Below are positions 1 through 5,958 of a stretch of 5,958 bases of DNA, piece by piece. Every line of letters begins with the position of its first letter. The first letter of the stretch is position 1. Location: assembly GCA_947305345.1 (NCBI GenBank), contig CAMZDH010000042.1, positions 1 through 5,958 on the forward strand, read 5' to 3'. The DNA is from an uncultured Lachnospiraceae bacterium (GTDB lineage Bacteria; Bacillota; Clostridia; Lachnospirales; Lachnospiraceae). The translations under genes were made by a program, and so were the position numbers. The notes beneath the pieces were generated by a model, which did not search any database, was not told where the DNA came from, and saw only the letters and a program-made list of their open reading frames with translations.

Positions 1-1100
1 TTCTTCAGCACTTCGTCGATGATCGAAAGGAACCGGTCGAAGTCCTTCGGATCCGTGCCCTTCGCGGTGACCGTGAAGTCGGGCTCCCGGTAGCCGGAGT
101 CGTAGCCGCCGTAAATGTCGTCGCCGATGCCGGCGTCCAGAAGCGCTTTCTTGATCGGCGCGCCCGGCGCGTTCAACAGCGCGTAGCCGAGCACCTGGAA
201 CGCGAGATACCCCACCGGGTCAAAGAGGTTGTCCATCGCGCGGGCATACTGGAAGACGGAATGGCCTTCCTCTTCTCCCGCCGCGACGTTATAGCTGCAT
301 TCGACCCGTTTGACCGCCGTAAACGGCTGCGTCTTCGGAATGTCCGTCTTGGGGTCGATCGCGTCGTACTTTGAAAGATACGCTTCGTCGAGCCAGTTCA
401 GCCGCTCGGTGAAATCCATGTCGCCGTACAGGAAAATGAACGAGTTTGCAGGATGATAATAGCGCTGATGGAACGCGATGAACTGATCGTAGGTGAGGTC
501 CGGGATGAACATCGGATCGCCGCCGGAAACGACTTCATAGGTCGTGCCCGGATAGAGCGCCCCCGTCATCGCGTGCTCCAGCACCGTGTCGGGATCGGAA
601 AACGCGCCGCGCATCTCATTGTAAACGACGCCGTTGTAAATGATCTCCCCGTCGGGGCGGTCGAGCTCGTAATGCCACCCCTCCTGCTTTAAGATCTTGT
701 CGGTCTTATAGATGTTCGGATGCAGGACCGCGTCCATGTAGACGGACATCAGGTTTCTGAAATCCTGTTCATTCCGGCTCGCGACCGGGTACATCGTCTT
801 GTCAGGCCAGGTCATCGCGTTCAAGAACGTATTGAGCGAGCCTTTCAACAACTCGATGAAGGGATCCTTCAAGGGATACTTGTCCGAGCCGCAGAGCACC
901 GAATGCTCCATGATGTGCGGCACGCCGGTCGAATCAAACGGCGTCGTCTTGAAAGTGATCGAAAAGACCTTGTTGTCGTCCGCCGTCTCGAGAAGGATCA
1001 GCTTCGCGCCGGATCTGACGTGGCGAAGGCGGTAAGCGGTCGCCTGGATCTCCGCCACTTTCGTCGTTTCCAGGAGTTCATAGGTTTTCGGAATGTTCAT
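1..1100 (-). CDS. M16C-family zinc metallopeptidase (insulinase/presequence-protease type), N-terminal part; C-terminus lies outside the window
   Basis: The visible 366 codons run without interruption from ATG at 1100 to the window edge, so the gene is truncated by the window rather than broken. The inverted zinc motif HxxEH is at residues 62-66 (PHIMEHSVLCGS), and the third zinc ligand is probably Glu162 in NEMRGAF. The conserved segment GSLNTFLNAMTWPDKTMYP at 87-105 is typical of M16C enzymes (PreP/CymA, insulinase-like), which are usually about 970 residues, so roughly a third is seen. The second half-domain begins around residue 260. Known family members degrade short unstructured peptides inside a closing chamber. 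There is no signal peptide or membrane segment, so a cytosolic location is inferred. The start is supported by AGGAA at 1108-1112, 7 bases upstream. It lies 54 bases after the U32 gene in the same direction and is probably the distal gene of the operon. Substrate unknown. Confidence 0.93.
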   Translation of the reverse strand, partial: MNIPKTYELLETTKVAEIQATAYRLRHVRSGAKLILLETADDNKVFSITFKTTPFDSTGVPHIMEHSVLCGSDKYPLKDPFIELLKGSLNTFLNAMTWPDKTMYPVASRNEQDFRNLMSVYMDAVLHPNIYKTDKILKQEGWHYELDRPDGEIIYNGVVYNEMRGAFSDPDTVLEHAMTGALYPGTTYEVVSGGDPMFIPDLTYDQFIAFHQRYYHPANSFIFLYGDMDFTERLNWLDEAYLSKYDAIDPKTDIPKTQPFTAVKRVECSYNVAAGEEEGHSVFQYARAMDNLFDPVGYLAFQVLGYALLNAPGAPIKKALLDAGIGDDIYGGYDSGYREPDFTVTAKGTDPKDFDRFLSIIDEVLK

Positions 1101-1154
1101 GTTCAAATTCCTTTCTGTTCCGGGGTTTCCCGTCCCTGTATATTTCATTTTGCT

Positions 1155-2411
1155 TTAATCTTTCTTTGCTGCGTCCTTTATTGGGACCCGGAGGACGTCG
1201 CCCGCTTCCGGCACTGTCGAAAACGCGACGGAAAGCGCTTCGCCCGCGTGCGGCGCGCTGTCCGTTTCCTCTCCTTCCGCGTTCCGGATCGAAAGGACGG
1301 TCACCGGGACGTCCCGGCCGTCCGGTTTCATGATCTCGGCCGCGCCGCTCTTTAAGAACTTGTTTTTCTGCGTGAACAGCGCCCTGCCGTCCCGCACGGC
1401 TTCGACGGTGCCGAGGTAGACGTAATTCCGCTGATATGCCGTCCCGTCGCTCGCGCCGCTTTCCGGCCGCCCGTAGAAGAATCCGGTCGAAAAGGCCCGT
1501 ACCGTGCATTTTTCCACCTCGGCGCGGTAATGCGGAAGCCGTGCCGCGTATGTTTCGGGGTCCTTGAACAGGTCGTCGATCGCCTGCCGGTAGGCGCGTG
1601 TCACGGTCGCGACGTAGAGCGCGGTCTTCATCCGCCCTTCGATCTTCAAGGAATCGACGCCCGCTTCGACAAGATCCGGCAGGTGGTCGATCATGCAGAG
1701 GTCCCTTGCGCTTAAGATGTACGTGCCGCGCGCGTTTTCCTCGATCGGGAAATACTCGCCCGGACGGCTTTCTTCCTCGAGCCGGTACGAATAACGGCAG
1801 GGATGCGCGCACGCGCCGCGGTTCGCGTCCCGCCCGGTCAGGAACTCGGACAGGAGGCAGCGTCCCGAATACGCCATGCACATCGAGCCGTGCACGAAGG
1901 CTTCGATCTCCAGGTCCTCCGGGATGTTCGCACGGATCTCCCGAAGCTCGGCAAGCGACAGGTCCCGCGCCGCGACGACGCGGCGGGCGCCGAGCTCGTG
2001 CCAGAAGCGGAAGGTTCCGTAATTCAGGTTGTTTGCCTGCGTGGAGACGTGAAGATCGGTTTCGGGGAGGATCTTGCGCGCCAGCGTGAAAAGCCCCGGA
2101 TCCGAAATGATCAGCGCGTCCGGCGAAACGCCGCGAAGCTCCTGGAAATACGCCGCCGCCTCCGAAAGATCGGTGTTCCTCGCGAGAATGTTCGCGGTGA
2201 CGTAGACCCTGACGTGACGGTCGTGCGCATAGCGCACCGCGTCCGCAAGTTCCTCCGTCGTGGCGTTATCCGCTTCGGAACGGAGGCTGAACGCCTCTCC
2301 GCCGATGTAAACCGCGTCCGCGCCGTAGCGCACCGCGGTTTTTAAAAGCGCCGGGCTGCCGGCGGGTGCCAGCAGCTCCGGCTTTTTTGCTGTTGATAAA
2401 AAGTCCCTCAT
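1155..2411 (-). CDS. U32-family peptidase, YrrO/YegQ (TrhP)-like, probable tRNA U34 hydroxylation protein
   Basis: This 418-residue protein opens with PELLAPAGS (11-19) and DAVYIGGEAFSLR (32-44), the usual N-terminal hallmarks of U32 proteins. The U32 signature EAFVHGSMCMAYSGRCLLS lies at 170-188, and KIEGRMK at 256-262. Cys178, Cys185, Cys201 and Cys205 match the cysteine pattern thought to hold an iron-sulfur cluster in TrhP/UbiU-type members. The family is called peptidase for historical collagenase work, but YegQ and YrrN/YrrO homologues take part in prephenate-dependent 5-hydroxyuridine formation at tRNA position 34. Length and the C-terminal beta-rich extension (about 330-418) resemble YrrO rather than the shorter YrrN. 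I chose ATG 2411 because it overlaps the stop of the upstream gene by four bases (ATGA), implying translational coupling; a weak GGAAA lies 10 bases upstream. An ATG at 2522 would add 37 non-family residues inside the neighbouring gene. Exact substrate is inferred. Confidence 0.92.
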   Translation of the reverse strand: MRDFLSTAKKPELLAPAGSPALLKTAVRYGADAVYIGGEAFSLRSEADNATTEELADAVRYAHDRHVRVYVTANILARNTDLSEAAAYFQELRGVSPDALIISDPGLFTLARKILPETDLHVSTQANNLNYGTFRFWHELGARRVVAARDLSLAELREIRANIPEDLEIEAFVHGSMCMAYSGRCLLSEFLTGRDANRGACAHPCRYSYRLEEESRPGEYFPIEENARGTYILSARDLCMIDHLPDLVEAGVDSLKIEGRMKTALYVATVTRAYRQAIDDLFKDPETYAARLPHYRAEVEKCTVRAFSTGFFYGRPESGASDGTAYQRNYVYLGTVEAVRDGRALFTQKNKFLKSGAAEIMKPDGRDVPVTVLSIRNAEGEETDSAPHAGEALSVAFSTVPEAGDVLRVPIKDAAKKD

Positions 2412-2848
2412 CCGGCGTTGCTTTCCGCCCTTGCCTTTTCGTATTCGCTGTGCAGATATTTCAGGATCGCTTTCGAAGACTTGTCGGAAGACAGGGTATA
2501 CGTCCCCGGCGCGATCTTGCATTTGAACAGTTTCGACTGAATGAAGAAGACGACGCCGGACTCGATGATCCCTGCCTCGCGAAGCTCCCGGCCGATCGAG
2601 AGGACGCTTTCGCCCTGCGCGATCTCGATCGTATACCGGACCGCCGGCTCATTTTCCGCCGTCCGGCCGTCGTTCGTGAAGATCAGGACGCCCGCGCGGT
2701 AGGAAAGAATGCAGAGCACGACGATCATCGCGGCGATCAGGATCATGACCGCGATCTTCAGGTAATGGAACAGGTCTCCGCGGCGTTTCGCGGACCGCGC
2801 CGGTTTCCCGTTTTCCGCTGTTTTTGTGGTCTTCGCTGCCTTTGCCAT
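2408..2848 (-). CDS. Short MltG/YceG-like membrane protein lacking the catalytic transglycosylase domain
   Basis: The protein has 146 residues. A basic, Lys/Ala/Thr-rich cytoplasmic tail (1-27) is followed by one hydrophobic segment at about 28-49, then an outside domain at 70-133 with features of the LysM-like N-terminal module of MltG: YTIEIAQGESVLSIGRELREAG-type start, VVFFIQSKLF at 99-108 and PGTYTLSSDKSSKAILKYL at 114-132. Full MltG/YrrL proteins are about 340-380 residues and carry a catalytic glutamate in a C-terminal domain that cuts nascent peptidoglycan; that domain is absent here. The frame ends in a four-base overlap with the U32 gene, so this looks like a settled short form and not a recent break. 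GGAGT at 2857-2861 sits 8 bases before the ATG, and the gap from RNase J is 15 bases. The position matches yrrL (mltG) in Bacillus. Enzyme activity is unlikely; a cell-wall-binding or partner role is inference. Confidence 0.82.
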   Translation of the reverse strand: MAKAAKTTKTAENGKPARSAKRRGDLFHYLKIAVMILIAAMIVVLCILSYRAGVLIFTNDGRTAENEPAVRYTIEIAQGESVLSIGRELREAGIIESGVVFFIQSKLFKCKIAPGTYTLSSDKSSKAILKYLHSEYEKARAESNAG

Positions 2849-2863
2849 ACGTATAGACTCCGT

Positions 2864-4552
2864 TCAGTCCACTTCCAGAATGATCGGAAGGATCATCGGG
2901 TCCCGCTTCAGGGTCTGCCAGAAGTGGGCGCTGATCGCTTCCTTTAAGTCCGCCTTCAGGCGGCCGGTCTTGTTCTTCGAGAGCGCGTCGAGCGCCGCGT
3001 TTTCGGCGATCTGCCGCACTTCCTCCAGAATGTCCTCGGATCCCTTCCTGTACAAAAGGCCCCGGGTATGGATCTCCGGGCCGCTGACGAGTTCGCCGCG
3101 CACCTTTGAGACCGCGAGCGCCACGATGAGGATGCCGTTCTGCGAAAGGGTCTGCCGGTCGCGGAGCACCGAGTTCCCGATGTCGCCGACCCCGAGGCCG
3201 TCCACGAGGATGCCGCCGTGCTGGACGCTCCCCGTCACTTCCGCGTGATGCGCCGTCACAGTCAATACGTCGCCGGAATCCAGAAGAAACGTGTTTTCCT
3301 CCGGGATCCCCATCGCGAGCGCGATCTCGCGGTTCGCCTGCCGGTGATAGAATTCCCCGTGCATCGGCACCGCGTACGCCGGCCGCGTCAGCGCGTAGAT
3401 CAGCTTCAGTTCCTCTTCGCAGGCGTGGCCGGAGACGTGCGTCTCGCGGTTGATGATCGTCGCCCCGCGCTTCGCGAGCCCGTTGATCACGCGGTTGATC
3501 GCCTTTTCGTTGCCGGGGATCGGACTCGACGAAAAGATCACAACGTCGCTTTCCTTCACGGTGATCAGCCTGTGCTGGCCGGAAGCGACTCTCGTCAGCG
3601 CCGACAGCGCTTCGCCCTGGGAGCCCGTCATCAGAATGCAGGTTTTCTCCTCGGGGAAATTCGCGATCTCCTCCATGTCAACGAGGACGCCGGCCGGCAC
3701 CTCGAGATAGCCGAGTGACCGCGCGATCTCAATGATCTTCACCATCGAACGGCCCTCGACCGCGACCTTACGGCCCGCCTTTCCGGCGTGGTCGATGATG
3801 ACCTGCACGCGGTTTAGGTTCGACGCGAACGTCGCGACCAGGATCCGCCGGTCCGGATACTGCTGGAACGCGTCCGCGAAGAATTCCGCGACCTTCTGTT
3901 CCGAGGGCGTGAATCCCGGCCGGAGCGCGTTCGTCGAGTCGGACAGAAGCGCAAGCACGCCTTTTTCGCCGAGTTCGCCGAACCGCTGCAGATCCGCCGG
4001 CATTCCGTGGAGCGGCGTATAATCGATTTTGAAATCGCCTGTATGCACGATGACGCCGGCCGGCGAATGGATCGCGAACGCCACGGCGTCGGTAATGCTG
4101 TGATTGATGTGGATGAACTCCACCTTGAAATCCCCTGCGGCAGCGGTCTCGCCCTCTTTGACGACGATCCGTTCGACGCTCTCCAGCATGCCGTGCTCTT
4201 CCAGCTTCGTCTCGATGATCGCCATCGTGAGCCGCGTCGCGTACAGCGGCACGTTCAGTTCCCGCAGAACGTACGGGATCGCGCCGATGTGGTCCTCGTG
4301 CCCGTGGGTGATGAAAAAGGCCTTGACCTTTTCCCGGTTCTCATGAAGATACGTGATGTCCGGGACGACGAGGTCGATGCCCGGCATGTTGTCGGACGGA
4401 AACGCCAGTCCGCAGTCTACCACGATGATGGACTCGCCGCATTCAAACGCGGTCATGTTCATGCCGATCTGCTCGAGCCCTCCGAGCGGAATGATCCGGA
4501 CCTCCTTTTCCGTCGTTCCGTCGTAATAATTCCTTTTCTTTTTCTTTGCCAA
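2864..4552 (-). CDS. rnj: Ribonuclease J
   Basis: RNase J combines endonuclease and 5'-to-3' exonuclease activity and drives mRNA decay and rRNA maturation in Firmicutes. The 562-residue length is typical. In order: a basic N-terminus; RIIPLGGLEQIGMN at 19-32; the metallo-beta-lactamase motif HGHEDH at 83-88; His151 and Asp173 (HTGDFK) completing the two-metal site; SDSTN at 204-208; a beta-CASP domain with TGSQGE at 309-314, HVSGH at 372-376 and HGE at 398-400; then the C-terminal domain ending in the MILPIILEV-type tail. All expected catalytic residues are present. No ATG occurs before residue 30, so initiation is at a TTG. TTG 4552 (MAKKKK) has AGGAG at 4562-4566 with a 9-base spacer, whereas TTG 4558 (adding two residues) has only 3 bases. 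The gene follows DUF1292 by 24 bases and belongs to the same operon. Whether it is J1 or J2 cannot be told here. Confidence 0.96.
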   Translation of the reverse strand: MAKKKKRNYYDGTTEKEVRIIPLGGLEQIGMNMTAFECGESIIVVDCGLAFPSDNMPGIDLVVPDITYLHENREKVKAFFITHGHEDHIGAIPYVLRELNVPLYATRLTMAIIETKLEEHGMLESVERIVVKEGETAAAGDFKVEFIHINHSITDAVAFAIHSPAGVIVHTGDFKIDYTPLHGMPADLQRFGELGEKGVLALLSDSTNALRPGFTPSEQKVAEFFADAFQQYPDRRILVATFASNLNRVQVIIDHAGKAGRKVAVEGRSMVKIIEIARSLGYLEVPAGVLVDMEEIANFPEEKTCILMTGSQGEALSALTRVASGQHRLITVKESDVVIFSSSPIPGNEKAINRVINGLAKRGATIINRETHVSGHACEEELKLIYALTRPAYAVPMHGEFYHRQANREIALAMGIPEENTFLLDSGDVLTVTAHHAEVTGSVQHGGILVDGLGVGDIGNSVLRDRQTLSQNGILIVALAVSKVRGELVSGPEIHTRGLLYRKGSEDILEEVRQIAENAALDALSKNKTGRLKADLKEAISAHFWQTLKRDPMILPIILEVD

Positions 4553-4561
4553 AATCAAAAA

Positions 4562-4566
4562 CTCCT
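4562..4566 (-). promoter_or_regulatory. Ribosome binding site deciding the RNase J start
   Basis: AGGAG on the minus strand, followed by a T-rich stretch containing two in-frame TTG codons six bases apart (4558 and 4552). Normal spacing (9 bases) favours the TTG at 4552 over the one at 4558 (3 bases). Confidence 0.7.
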
Positions 4567-4576
4567 TTTCGTACTG

Positions 4577-4834
4577 TCAGGAACGGATCTCCGTGTTTTC
4601 CAGGAGTTCCGCGAACACCTTGGACAGCGCCTCTAAGGTTTCGTCGTCTTCCACCATTTCATAGACCGCCTCGGCGTCCTCCGCCGCGGAAGTGTCCTTC
4701 AGAATATAGCATTCCGCTTCGTCATCCCCGCTTTCGGCGACGAGAAGGTAATTGACCCCCGCTACCCTCGTCTCCTCCAGCACGTAAAACAATACTTCGC
4801 CTTCATCCGTCTGAAACACGATCTGCTCTTCCAT
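4577..4834 (-). CDS. DUF1292 domain protein (YrzB-like)
   Basis: This is a small acidic protein of 85 residues with the DUF1292 layout. An opening beta strand with a DEGEVLFYVLEE segment (10-21) is followed by a NYLLVAES strand (28-35), an acidic turn, CYILKDT (42-48), and a C-terminal VEDDETLEALSKVFAELLE helix (61-79). The family is widespread in Firmicutes and lies next to ruvX, as it does here and in Bacillus (yrzB after yrrK). Its molecular role is not known. It has no membrane segment or signal peptide and is presumed cytosolic. Its ATG is only two bases after the ruvX stop, and its AGGAA site (4843-4847, 8-base spacer) lies within the end of ruvX, so translation is probably coupled to it. 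Confidence 0.9.
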   Translation of the reverse strand: MEEQIVFQTDEGEVLFYVLEETRVAGVNYLLVAESGDDEAECYILKDTSAAEDAEAVYEMVEDDETLEALSKVFAELLENTEIRS

Positions 4835-4836
4835 GA

Positions 4837-5265
4837 TTACCGTTCCTTTTTTCTCTGTTCCAAATAAGCCTTCAGGATCAGGCTTGCCGCCACCTGATCG
4901 ACGTACTGCTTGCGGTCTTCCTTCGGAATGCCGCTCTCTTTCAGGATCTCATCGGCCTCGGCCGTCGTCAGCCGCTCGTCCATAAGCGCCACGGGAAGCC
5001 CCGTCCGGCGCTCCAGTTTTTCCTTGAACGCCGCCGTGAGAATGCTCCGCTCCGAGGGCGACCCATCCATGTGCACGGGATTGCCGAGCACGATCTCGGT
5101 GACCCCTTTCTCCCGAATGATCGCTTCGATCCTCGCGAGCGTCCGCCGGAGCTTGTTCTCCTCCTTCCGGACGATCGTCTCGAAGGGCGCCGCCGTGATC
5201 AAAAGCTCATCCGTGAGCGCCACGCCGACCGTTTTCGAACCGTAGTCCAGCCCTAAGATCCGCAT
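4837..5265 (-). CDS. ruvX: RuvX/YqgF-family Holliday junction resolvase (putative pre-16S rRNA nuclease)
   Basis: The 142-residue product has the RNase H-like fold motifs of YqgF. These are GLDYGSKTVGVALTD at 5-19 with catalytic Asp7, LGNPVHMDGSPSER at 60-73, DERLTTAEA at 96-104 with catalytic Glu97, and VDQVAASLILKAYLE at 122-136 with Asp123. All acidic residues expected in the active site are present and the length is normal (about 138-150). The family is reported both as a Holliday junction resolvase and as a nuclease maturing the 5' end of 16S rRNA; the sequence cannot decide between these, and the two roles may overlap. The start codon at 5265 is preceded by GAGGG, which overlaps the tail of ireB; only six bases separate the two genes, so coupled expression is likely. 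The next gene begins two bases after its TAA stop. Confidence 0.96.
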   Translation of the reverse strand: MRILGLDYGSKTVGVALTDELLITAAPFETIVRKEENKLRRTLARIEAIIREKGVTEIVLGNPVHMDGSPSERSILTAAFKEKLERRTGLPVALMDERLTTAEADEILKESGIPKEDRKQYVDQVAASLILKAYLEQRKKER

Positions 5266-5271
5266 TTTCCC

Positions 5272-5562
5272 TCACAGCTTCGTTGCAATGTAATGCTCGA
5301 CCAGTTCCGACAAAAGCTCGTCCCGCTCCACCTTCATGATGAGCGCCCGCGCGCCGTTGTGGTTCGTGATGTAGGTCGGGTCTCCGGACATGATGTAGCC
5401 GACGATCTGCGTCTCGGGATTGTATCCCCTCTCGCTGAGCGCCTGATAGACGTCCCGGAGCACTTCCGCCGGGCTGTATTCCTTCTCATCCGTCTTCTGC
5501 TCCGTCTCGTCGACGACGGGAAGCTGAATGAACTGCGTCGCGTTAAAGTCCTCTCTTGCCAT
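5272..5562 (-). CDS. ireB: IreB-family regulatory phosphoprotein (DUF965/UPF0297, YrzL-like)
   Basis: The 96-residue protein has the family core: [17 protein letters not shown] at 34-50, [15 protein letters not shown] at 52-66, and [22 protein letters not shown] at 71-92. In Enterococcus, IreB is phosphorylated on N-terminal threonines by the PASTA-domain kinase IreK and acts against intrinsic cephalosporin resistance; it works as a dimer in the cytosol. Candidate threonines here are Thr9 (in NATQF), Thr20 and Thr24, within an acidic tail that is longer than in the Enterococcus protein; this mapping is inference. The start at 5562 has a perfect AGGAGG 7 bases upstream. An extension to TTG 5613 would add 17 residues that do not resemble the family and would lie almost on the predicted promoter start point, so I rejected it. 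It is the first gene of the run, six bases before ruvX. Confidence 0.95.
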   Translation of the reverse strand: MAREDFNATQFIQLPVVDETEQKTDEKEYSPAEVLRDVYQALSERGYNPETQIVGYIMSGDPTYITNHNGARALIMKVERDELLSELVEHYIATKL

Positions 5563-5569
5563 GCGTTTT

Positions 5570-5575
5570 CCTCCT
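5570..5575 (-). promoter_or_regulatory. Strong ribosome binding site of ireB
   Basis: Perfect AGGAGG on the minus strand with a 7-base spacer to the ATG at 5562. It is the strongest Shine-Dalgarno match in the window and settles the ireB start against upstream TTG (5613) and ATG (5601) codons, which lack such a site. Confidence 0.85.
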
Positions 5576-5616
5576 GCAATGCCTGTAAACCTGAAAACCA
5601 TATGCTTTAACAAGAT

Positions 5617-5645
5617 ATATTAACATTTTTTTATGGGAATGGCAA
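5617..5645 (-). promoter_or_regulatory. Probable sigma-A type promoter of the ireB-ruvX-rnj operon
   Basis: On the minus strand, TTGCCA (5645-5640, five of six bases of the -35 consensus) and TAATAT (5622-5617, four of six of the -10 consensus) are separated by exactly 17 bases. They lie in an AT-rich island, including a run of seven A, that stands out from the GC-rich surroundings. Transcription would begin near 5610 and give a leader of about 48 bases before ireB. This is the only intergenic stretch in the run with a convincing promoter. The -35 box begins about 20 bases after the mtaB stop. It is a pattern match only. Confidence 0.55.
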
Positions 5646-5664
5646 GATTTCCGCGTCTTGGGAA

Positions 5665-5958
5665 TCAAGGCTTTTCGTGGAAGGAGGTCAGCACGGCCCG
5701 GCCGTCTTCAAAGGTGAGCACGCCGGTGTAAATGCGGTCCGGCTTTCCGCCGGGCACTGAAGCGCGGATGTATTCCCGCGTGTAGCCTTCTGCGAACCGT
5801 CCGTCCGCCGATCGTTCCTCCGTGAGCACTTCCACAACGCGGTCTGCGAAGCGCGCCTCAAAAGACTTCGACATCGTTTTTCCGAGCGCGATCATCTCTT
5901 CGCTCCGCGCCTTTTTCACTTCCGGGCGCACCTGGTCCGGCATGCGGTCCGCGCGGGT
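5665..5958 (-). CDS. mtaB: MtaB-type tRNA t6A37 methylthiotransferase, C-terminal end only
   Basis: Ninety-seven residues are visible, ending at TGA 5665-5667; the gene continues past the right edge, so the methionine at 5943 is internal. The reading frame begins TRADRMPDQV and runs into RPEVKKARSEEMIALG, the linker found after the radical-SAM domain in MtaB/YqeV (proteins of about 430-450 residues). From about residue 38 on, VVEVLTEER, GYTREYIRASV and the closing GVLTFEDGRAVLTS form a TRAM domain that binds tRNA. MtaB adds a methylthio group to N6-threonylcarbamoyladenosine at position 37, next to the anticodon of ANN-decoding tRNAs. The MPDQV-x(3)-VKK wording favours MtaB over MiaB or RimO, but the iron-sulfur cysteines lie outside the window. 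It runs in the same direction as ireB, 102 bases upstream, and is probably a separate unit or a readthrough partner. Confidence 0.88.
   Translation of the reverse strand, partial: TRADRMPDQVRPEVKKARSEEMIALGKTMSKSFEARFADRVVEVLTEERSADGRFAEGYTREYIRASVPGGKPDRIYTGVLTFEDGRAVLTSFHEKP

Noticed and set aside
1101..1154. Possible terminator or promoter between the U32 and M16C genes
   Set aside because: Only a three-base-pair GGG/CCC hairpin without a U-tract is visible, and no pair of promoter boxes with acceptable spacing could be found.
720..1355. Plus-strand open frame (211 codons) crossing the M16C start and U32 end
   Set aside because: It is antisense to two well-supported genes, has arginine-rich low-quality translation and no convincing ribosome binding site. 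It is a compositional shadow.
1078..1881. Minus-strand 267-codon frame overlapping the U32 gene
   Set aside because: It is out of frame with a clear U32 protein, and the translation is extremely rich in Arg, Gly and Pro, as expected from a shifted GC-rich gene.
4007..4636. Long plus-strand open frame (209 codons) opposite the RNase J gene
   Set aside because: It lies wholly opposite RNase J and the end of DUF1292. The arginine- and aspartate-rich translation matches no family I recognise, and high GC content makes long antisense frames common.
5640..5664. Possible intrinsic terminator after mtaB
   Set aside because: The CAAGA/TCTTG stem is only five base pairs with an eight-base loop. On the coding strand it is followed by an A-rich and not a U-rich stretch.
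1..5958. CRISPR arrays, insertion sequences, tRNA or rRNA genes, prophage or toxin-antitoxin genes
   Set aside because: Nearly the whole window is covered by recognised housekeeping genes with small gaps. I noticed no repeat arrays, terminal inverted repeats, transposase motifs or RNA-gene sequences.

Overview
This window is a single block of minus-strand genes with no clear sign of mobile DNA. It looks like a GC-rich member of the Firmicutes (Bacillota), most plausibly a Clostridia/Lachnospiraceae-like bacterium. The evidence is the gene order mtaB, ireB, ruvX, DUF1292, RNase J, MltG-like, U32 peptidase, which resembles the yqeV and yrzL-yrrK-yrzB-yrrL-yrrN/O regions of Bacillus and its clostridial equivalents. 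Strong AGGAGG-type ribosome binding sites and the IreB and DUF1292 families, which are typical of Firmicutes, also fit. The assignment below phylum is inference.

Read in the direction of transcription (right to left), the layout is as follows. At 5958-5665 is the C-terminal end of a tRNA methylthiotransferase (MtaB), cut by the window edge. Then comes a short AT-rich gap of about 100 bases with a probable sigma-A type promoter (about 5617-5645). A tightly packed, probably cotranscribed run follows: ireB (5562-5272), ruvX/yqgF (5265-4837), a DUF1292 gene (4834-4577), RNase J (start about 4552, end 2864), a short membrane-anchored MltG-like protein without a catalytic domain (2848-2408), a U32-family peptidase/tRNA-hydroxylation type protein (2411-1155), and an M16C zinc metallopeptidase (1100 to beyond position 1). 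Gaps within the run are -4 to 54 bases, and I see no convincing terminator inside it.

Functionally the cluster mixes RNA and translation maintenance (MtaB, RNase J, U32/TrhP-like), a DNA/RNA-processing nuclease fold (RuvX), a phosphorylated regulator of PASTA-kinase signalling (IreB), a cell-wall-associated membrane protein (MltG-like) and a cytosolic peptide-degrading enzyme (M16C). This is largely a conserved housekeeping neighbourhood. I did not find a convincing undescribed system. The items most worth a second look are the stand-alone MltG N-terminal module, the absence of the trmR methyltransferase gene beside the U32 gene, and the TTG start of RNase J.

The long open frames on the plus strand and in other minus-strand frames are by-products of the high GC content; I do not treat them as genes. 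There is no gene-free stretch longer than about 100 bases.
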